Assembly (NCBI GenBank): GCA_020635255.1
Contig: JACKAC010000003.1
Span: forward strand, 1-64,000
Direction: 5' to 3'
Length of the DNA: 64,000 bases
From: Ignavibacteriales bacterium
Lineage (GTDB): Bacteria > Bacteroidota > Ignavibacteria > Tepidaquicellales > Tepidaquicellaceae
In this document: one piece after another, positions 59,785 through 64,000 of the stretch
Numbering within the stretch: position 1 is the stretch's first letter
Layout: the number at the start of each line of letters is the position of its first letter
The notes under the pieces: generated by a model
The model's database searches: none
The model's input: only the letters and a program-made list of their open reading frames with translations
Told to the model about the DNA's origin: nothing
Position numbers and translations under genes: made by a program

Positions 59785-61371
59785 ATGAAATTTTTAATAT
59801 ATTTATATTTGATGTTGATCATAACGCCCTGTTACGCTCAGGTTAGTGAGGAATGGTCAAAAAGATATAACGGACCTGTGAATGGAAGCGATATAGCATA
59901 TTCAATAGCAACCGATGCATCTGGGAATGTATATGTGACCGGAAACAATAGCGACACTATTACACAAAGAACCAACATTGTAACTATAAAATATAACCCT
60001 TCAGGTATAGTTCAATGGAGCGATGTATACAACGGGCTGTCAAGCGGTTTAGACTATGGCAGAGATGTAGCGGTTGATGATTCAGGAAATGTTTATATTA
60101 CCGGCTCTGAAGCAAGTCCCTCAAATAGTGACTGTGTTACCATTAAGTATAATTCAAGCGGTGCAATACAATGGATTAGAAAAAGATCGAACAGCGAAGG
60201 CAAAAAACTGATTATACATCAAGGCTCGATATACGTTATGGGTAACACTTTAACTTCATCCAATAACGATCTATTACTTATCAAGTATGATGCATCCGGT
60301 ACTGAACTTTGGTCTAAAACATATAATGGCACAGCTAGTGGACCCGATTTGGGCACAGGAATAGCTGTGGATAACCCAGGAAATGTTATAATCTCAGGAA
60401 ATGAATACATTGGCCCAAATTACGGATTTGTAACCGTAAAGTATAACCCCTCCGGAAGTCAACTGTGGGCAACTGTTTTTAATTCACCTAACACTGGTTC
60501 GGATGAGTCATCAGATATAGCGGTTGATGATCTGGGAAATTCTTACGTATGCGGATACAGCGATTCATCCGGATTCCGTTCGTTTATAACAGTAATGTAT
60601 AATTCTAATGGCATTTTTCAATGGTATGACAAATATTTACAGGGTTTGGATGGTAATGCAAATCGTATTTCCGGAGCGAACGGTGTTATTTATGCTACCG
60701 GATATGCCCGCTCCCCGTCATTTGATTATGATTATATAACAGCAAAATATAATTCATCTGGGAGACTTTGGATAAAAAGCTATAACGGATTTAGTGGAAA
60801 TGATGTTGCTTATTCACTTACTATTGATCCAAATCTAAATGTATATGTAACAGGTGGGAGTCAGGGACAGTCAGGAGCTGCTGAAGATTATTTGACAGTA
60901 AAGTATGATCCGAATGGCGATCAATTATGGGAAATAAGATCTACCGGTGCAGGCAACAATATTGACGTCGCAAATGATATTGTTCTTGATAATAATAGTA
61001 ACGTCTTTATTACGGGTAGGAGTGGTGATATTCTAAACTCTGACGATTACCTCACGATTAAGTACTCCCAAACAACATCGTTAATACAAATTAATTCGGA
61101 GAATCCCTCAGACTATAACCTTTATCAAAACTATCCAAACCCGTTTAACCCGGTCACAAAAATTAAATTTGACATACCTAAATCTGTTAATACTAAGCTT
61201 GCCGTATATGACTTACTGGGAAAAGAAGTTGCTGTAATTGTGAACGAAAACCTAAAACCCGGCTCATATGAAGTTGATTTTAGCGCGGCTGAACTCCCGA
61301 GTGGGACGTACTTTTACAGGCTTATAACTAACGGCTTCACGGAAACAAAAAGAATGGTGGTAGTAAAATAA
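59785..61371 (+). CDS. Secreted SBBP propeller protein with T9SS C-terminal domain
   Basis: A 528-residue surface protein closely similar in plan to 2875 and 63024. The signal peptide is ~1-18 (ending C-Y-A before Q). SBBP repeats: V-D-D-S-G-N-V-Y-[IV]-T-G, K-Y-N-P-S-G-x-x-x-W. It ends N-Y-P-N-P-F-N-P-V-T and T-K-R-M-V-V-V-K. It follows the 57942 gene closely, so the two may be one operon. A terminator overlaps the end of the convergent paralog. Confidence 0.87.
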   Translation: MKFLIYLYLMLIITPCYAQVSEEWSKRYNGPVNGSDIAYSIATDASGNVYVTGNNSDTITQRTNIVTIKYNPSGIVQWSDVYNGLSSGLDYGRDVAVDDSGNVYITGSEASPSNSDCVTIKYNSSGAIQWIRKRSNSEGKKLIIHQGSIYVMGNTLTSSNNDLLLIKYDASGTELWSKTYNGTASGPDLGTGIAVDNPGNVIISGNEYIGPNYGFVTVKYNPSGSQLWATVFNSPNTGSDESSDIAVDDLGNSYVCGYSDSSGFRSFITVMYNSNGIFQWYDKYLQGLDGNANRISGANGVIYATGYARSPSFDYDYITAKYNSSGRLWIKSYNGFSGNDVAYSLTIDPNLNVYVTGGSQGQSGAAEDYLTVKYDPNGDQLWEIRSTGAGNNIDVANDIVLDNNSNVFITGRSGDILNSDDYLTIKYSQTTSLIQINSENPSDYNLYQNYPNPFNPVTKIKFDIPKSVNTKLAVYDLLGKEVAVIVNENLKPGSYEVDFSAAELPSGTYFYRLITNGFTETKRMVVVK

Positions 61372-61380
61372 ATTGCACGA

Positions 61381-61409
61381 GGGCATAGCTTTCCAGGCTA
61401 TGCCCTTTT
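61381..61409 (+). terminator. Terminator between convergent genes
   Basis: GGGCATAGC (61381-61389) and GCTATGCCC (61397-61405) form a perfect 9-bp stem with a 7-base loop and a T-run. The right arm overlaps the last codons of the minus-strand paralog. Confidence 0.85.
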
Positions 61410-62831
61410 ATTTACTTCCTCTAGAAGCCATGATTTTATCAGGAATGGATTATATGTAATATTATCTGCTTCTTTAATAAGCTTTTTCATTTCAAATGAA
61501 TGATCCTTAACCGGCTCGCTCTTTATCTTGTTCAGCTTAACCATACAGTTTAGAAAATCAATATACGCGTCCCTGTGTTCCTGCAAAAGATTCTTCTCTC
61601 TCGCTACGTAATGTTTAAACGTATCTACCATCTGGTAAACCTGTTCCGTCATACCAAGAGTATAATATATCTTCAGCAGTAGTATCTTGACCTGTACCTT
61701 AAAAATAAAGTTCTGAAAGTTCGTCTTTGAAAAATGCTCCAGCGCTTGCTTTAGGTCACCTTCACAGTATTTTATTGTTCCATGGCAAAATTCGCTGACG
61801 TTTACTTTCTCATTTTCTGGAAAAAAGGGTTCAAACCTCGATAGCACTTCCTTTGCATAAGCAAACTCTTTATTACGGCAGGCAATTTTTATAACATTCA
61901 TAAAATCCGCGTAATGAAAACTCTGCGGTGTGATGAATTTCTCTTCCAGCATTTCTTTATAGATCGCAAACATGTCCTTATTGTATGACTCCTCCCCTTT
62001 GAAATTCACCATATACGCCGCAAAATCATACAAATGTATATACATCAACCGGGCATCCTCTGTATTCAGTTCTTTAAAATGTTTCTCCTTTAGTTTCCAT
62101 AGCTTGTCATAATATTTCTTCTCTTTTGTTTTCAATAATAAGAGCGTCGTCTTGTAAATTTCAATAATGGAAACGTCACTAAAAGGATGCTTATCCAAAA
62201 AATCTATCATCTCGTCAGCCATCATTAGGTTGTAATCGTAATTATTCTGGTTTCTCTCGTGCAGCATTAGGTTATAAAATCGCAGCAGGCGTATGACCGC
62301 GTAACGCAGGAAATGGTCAAACTCTGTTTGTAAAATATTAAGCTCCGTATTTGGTTTCTTAATTGTTGCGTACCACAGGTACTCATCGTTAAGTTCGTAC
62401 AGATAGTAAAAATAGTCTTCGTCTTTAGCCTTTCGTTCAATGAGCTTTTTAGTATAGGATGCCATCTTCTGTTCATAGATACCGAAAAGCTTCTTAAGAC
62501 GAAGTTCCATCAGTACATTTCTTTCCAGATAATACTCCCCTTTCTCAAAATGCATCTGAGCAAGGAATTTTTCCGCGAGCTTATACAGGTCTGATATAAC
62601 GTTATTGATCTTGTGATAATCGTATTTCTGTTTAGGGAAGATTTTAGCGAATATCTTTTCTATGGTAAGGTTCCTGTTCTTAAATTCCGGGTAGTACCTT
62701 TCAAGTGATTCGAATAAAGATATCGCCAACCTACTCCTGTTAAAATACGGCGATGAGATGAACTCGCCGAAGCGTTTCATTTCCTTACTATCGAACGAGC
62801 GCAGAACTTTAATTAATTTAATATTCTCCAT
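61398..62831 (-). CDS. ~480-aa helical paralog, member 3
   Basis: A 477-residue helical protein. The start is the ATG at 62831 (M-E-N-I-K-L-I-K-V-L), aligned with the other two members; the longer frame to 62882 adds 17 non-conserved residues and covers the inverted repeat. Shared features: F-I-S-S-P-Y-F-N-R, K-I-F-P-K-Q-K-Y, K-L-A-E-K-F-L. Tyr/Lys/Glu-rich TPR-like helices fill the rest. It is divergent from the SBBP gene at 63024. Unknown function. Confidence 0.75.
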   Translation of the reverse strand: MENIKLIKVLRSFDSKEMKRFGEFISSPYFNRSRLAISLFESLERYYPEFKNRNLTIEKIFAKIFPKQKYDYHKINNVISDLYKLAEKFLAQMHFEKGEYYLERNVLMELRLKKLFGIYEQKMASYTKKLIERKAKDEDYFYYLYELNDEYLWYATIKKPNTELNILQTEFDHFLRYAVIRLLRFYNLMLHERNQNNYDYNLMMADEMIDFLDKHPFSDVSIIEIYKTTLLLLKTKEKKYYDKLWKLKEKHFKELNTEDARLMYIHLYDFAAYMVNFKGEESYNKDMFAIYKEMLEEKFITPQSFHYADFMNVIKIACRNKEFAYAKEVLSRFEPFFPENEKVNVSEFCHGTIKYCEGDLKQALEHFSKTNFQNFIFKVQVKILLLKIYYTLGMTEQVYQMVDTFKHYVAREKNLLQEHRDAYIDFLNCMVKLNKIKSEPVKDHSFEMKKLIKEADNITYNPFLIKSWLLEEVNKRA

Positions 62832-62852
62832 CCCGGGATAATTATATAGATC

Positions 62853-62892
62853 TAATTTCAGATAAAAAAACTCAAAAAACAATCTGAAATTA
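62853..62892. repeat. 11-bp inverted repeat before the member 3 start codon
   Basis: TAATTTCAGAT (62853-62863) and ATCTGAAATTA (62882-62892) are perfect reverse complements with an 18-base spacer, 21 bases upstream of the ATG at 62831. Confidence 0.65.
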
Positions 62893-63023
62893 AAGGTTTA
62901 CTCAATTCTTAACACGTCAATTCCGAGCTATTTCAGGATAATTTTTAAATAATTATTCTTTGCCGTATAGTAGCCTCGCTTTTAAATTAGGAGCAACTTT
63001 ACATCTAAACAAACTCAGGTAAG

Positions 63024-64000
63024 ATGAAAACAATTGTAATGCTTTCACTAATGATTTTAATACCTTTATCTAACATATTCTCACAGGTGTCACAGCAATG
63101 GGTATCCACTTACAACAGCTCTGGAGTTCAGAACGATGAATCCAAAGCGGTTACAACCGATCTTCAGGGAAATGTATATGTAACGGGGTTAATCACTCTC
63201 AGTGGCACAAATACCGACATTACAACCGTGAAATACAATCCCACAGGCGCTCAGCAATGGGCTGTAACTTACAGCGGACCTTCCCTGCGGGGAGATGTAC
63301 CGGTAGGCATTGCAGTTGATGATTCCGGTAATGTGTACGTTACAGGCAGCAGCAGAGATGCCTCCAACATTGCCGACTACATTACAATAAAATATAATTC
63401 GGCTGGTGTACAGCAATGGGCAAAAATATATACCGGACCAACACTCGGGAACAATTTCGACGAACCTACCGGGATTGTCATCGATCACGCGGGAAATATT
63501 ATTGTAACAGGATACAGTTACAATTCAGGCACTTATTATGATTTCCTTACGATCAAATATAGTCCATCTGGTGATTCGTTATGGGTCACGCGGTCGGTCG
63601 GAGCTGTAGCAAGTCCGGAAGATATTCCTAAAGCCATTTTTGTCGATAATTCGGACAATATATATTTAACCGGGAAAAGAATTGCCGGCGGTGCTTCGGA
63701 AGATGACATTGGTACTATTAAATACGATTCTGCGGGAAACGAACTCTGGCATGCTTTTTATTCGAGCCCTGGGGGCTACAATGACTACGCATATAGTATT
63801 GCAGTAACCGATTCCGGCAATGTTTATGTTACCGGCTATGTAGAAGGTCCCGGCTCTACAAGGAACTACGCGACCGTTAAATATAATCCGGCAGGCGTAG
63901 AACAATGGGCAAGAACATATAACGGTCCCGGCAACGATTGGGATGAAGCATACTCGGTCGCCGTGGATCATTCCGGCAATGCCTATATAACCGGTTACAG
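63024..64000 (+). CDS. Secreted SBBP propeller protein, 3' end beyond the window
   Basis: An open frame from the ATG at 63024 to the window end with no stop (about 325 residues visible). The signal peptide is ~1-20 (ending I-F-S before Q). At least six SBBP repeats are visible: V-D-D-S-G-N-V-Y-V-T-G-S, K-Y-N-[PS]-x-G-[AV]-x-Q-W, T-G-Y. By analogy with 59785 and 2875 a T9SS C-terminal domain is expected downstream but cannot be seen. It diverges from the helical paralog at 61398. Confidence 0.85.
   Translation, partial: MKTIVMLSLMILIPLSNIFSQVSQQWVSTYNSSGVQNDESKAVTTDLQGNVYVTGLITLSGTNTDITTVKYNPTGAQQWAVTYSGPSLRGDVPVGIAVDDSGNVYVTGSSRDASNIADYITIKYNSAGVQQWAKIYTGPTLGNNFDEPTGIVIDHAGNIIVTGYSYNSGTYYDFLTIKYSPSGDSLWVTRSVGAVASPEDIPKAIFVDNSDNIYLTGKRIAGGASEDDIGTIKYDSAGNELWHAFYSSPGGYNDYAYSIAVTDSGNVYVTGYVEGPGSTRNYATVKYNPAGVEQWARTYNGPGNDWDEAYSVAVDHSGNAYITGY

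Noticed and set aside
41269..60972. Isolated GACGTC sites (41269-41274 and 60965-60970) as relics of the transposase element
   Set aside because: They are single six-base matches inside genes without the surrounding palindrome.
62832..62882. Upstream extension of helical paralog member 3
   Set aside because: The extra residues are not shared with the other two members and are translated through the inverted-repeat region.

Overview
The window looks like chromosomal DNA of a member of the Ignavibacteria (Bacteroidota/Chlorobiota side of the tree). The main reason is the large number of secreted proteins that end in a type IX secretion (T9SS) C-terminal domain with the motif N-[YF]-P-N-P-F-N-P-[STV]-T. 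Other support is the SBBP and YCF48-type beta-propeller repeats, weak Shine-Dalgarno usage, moderate A+T content and generally Bacteroidota-like housekeeping proteins. This placement is inferred from protein style. No rRNA or tRNA gene, CRISPR array or replication origin was found.

Layout. 1-4.4 kb: a secreted unknown protein, alanine dehydrogenase (ald), thpR and a T9SS SBBP protein. 4.6-10.5 kb: a tryptophan/kynurenine catabolic operon (tryptophan 2,3-dioxygenase, an SDR with atypical active site, DUF4286, 2-aminomuconic-semialdehyde-type dehydrogenase, FAD oxidoreductase). It is interrupted by two mobile-looking cassettes: a GxxExxY gene between imperfect inverted repeats, and a REP-type tyrosine transposase between GACGTC-rich palindromes. 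A related 2-aminomuconate deaminase lies at 16.7 kb. 10.4-18.1 kb: small accessory and housekeeping genes, including a frameshifted gene (10443-10948), three zinc ribbons in one protein, GrpB, a Crp/Fnr regulator, DinB, and a DsbB gene preceded by a 51-aa DUF5993-like gene. 18.2-25.5 kb: the SUF iron-sulfur operon on the minus strand, in the order sufB, ART-like gene, sufC, sufD, sufS, sufE, sufT, PaaE-like reductase. An IscR-type operator lies upstream. 25.7-29.1 kb: GNAT, CPA2 antiporter, LOG-family protein and MmcQ/YjbR protein. 29.1-48.7 kb: the first member of a ~480-aa paralogous family, an FN3 protein, a peroxiredoxin-like protein, a methyltransferase, a VIT/VWA T9SS protein, a peptidase E-NTF2 fusion, purT, pgi, a polytopic membrane protein, a HEAT-cyclophilin fusion, an M13 peptidase and an iron-permease-like protein. 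48.8-64 kb: a run of T9SS cargo genes mixed with MarC, PPK2 and two more members of the ~480-aa family. The last gene (63024 onward) runs off the window.

How the genes fit together. The kynurenine genes encode the first step and late steps of tryptophan breakdown through 2-aminomuconate. The middle enzymes are not in the window. The SUF operon is a complete assembly module (scaffold SufBCD, sulfur donor SufSE, SufT) plus a 2Fe-2S reductase. The last third is rich in extracellular beta-propeller proteins sorted by T9SS, whose secretion machinery is not in the window.

The most unusual observation concerns the three ~480-aa helical paralogs (29129-30577, 56254-57705, 61398-62831). Each is divergently transcribed from a gene for an FN3 or T9SS protein. 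Each has a perfect 11-13 bp inverted repeat just upstream of its start codon, and the repeat sequence differs in each case. No stretch longer than about 300 bases is without a gene; the widest intergenic gaps (about 230 bases at 30578-30806 and 57706-57941) hold the inverted repeats described below.
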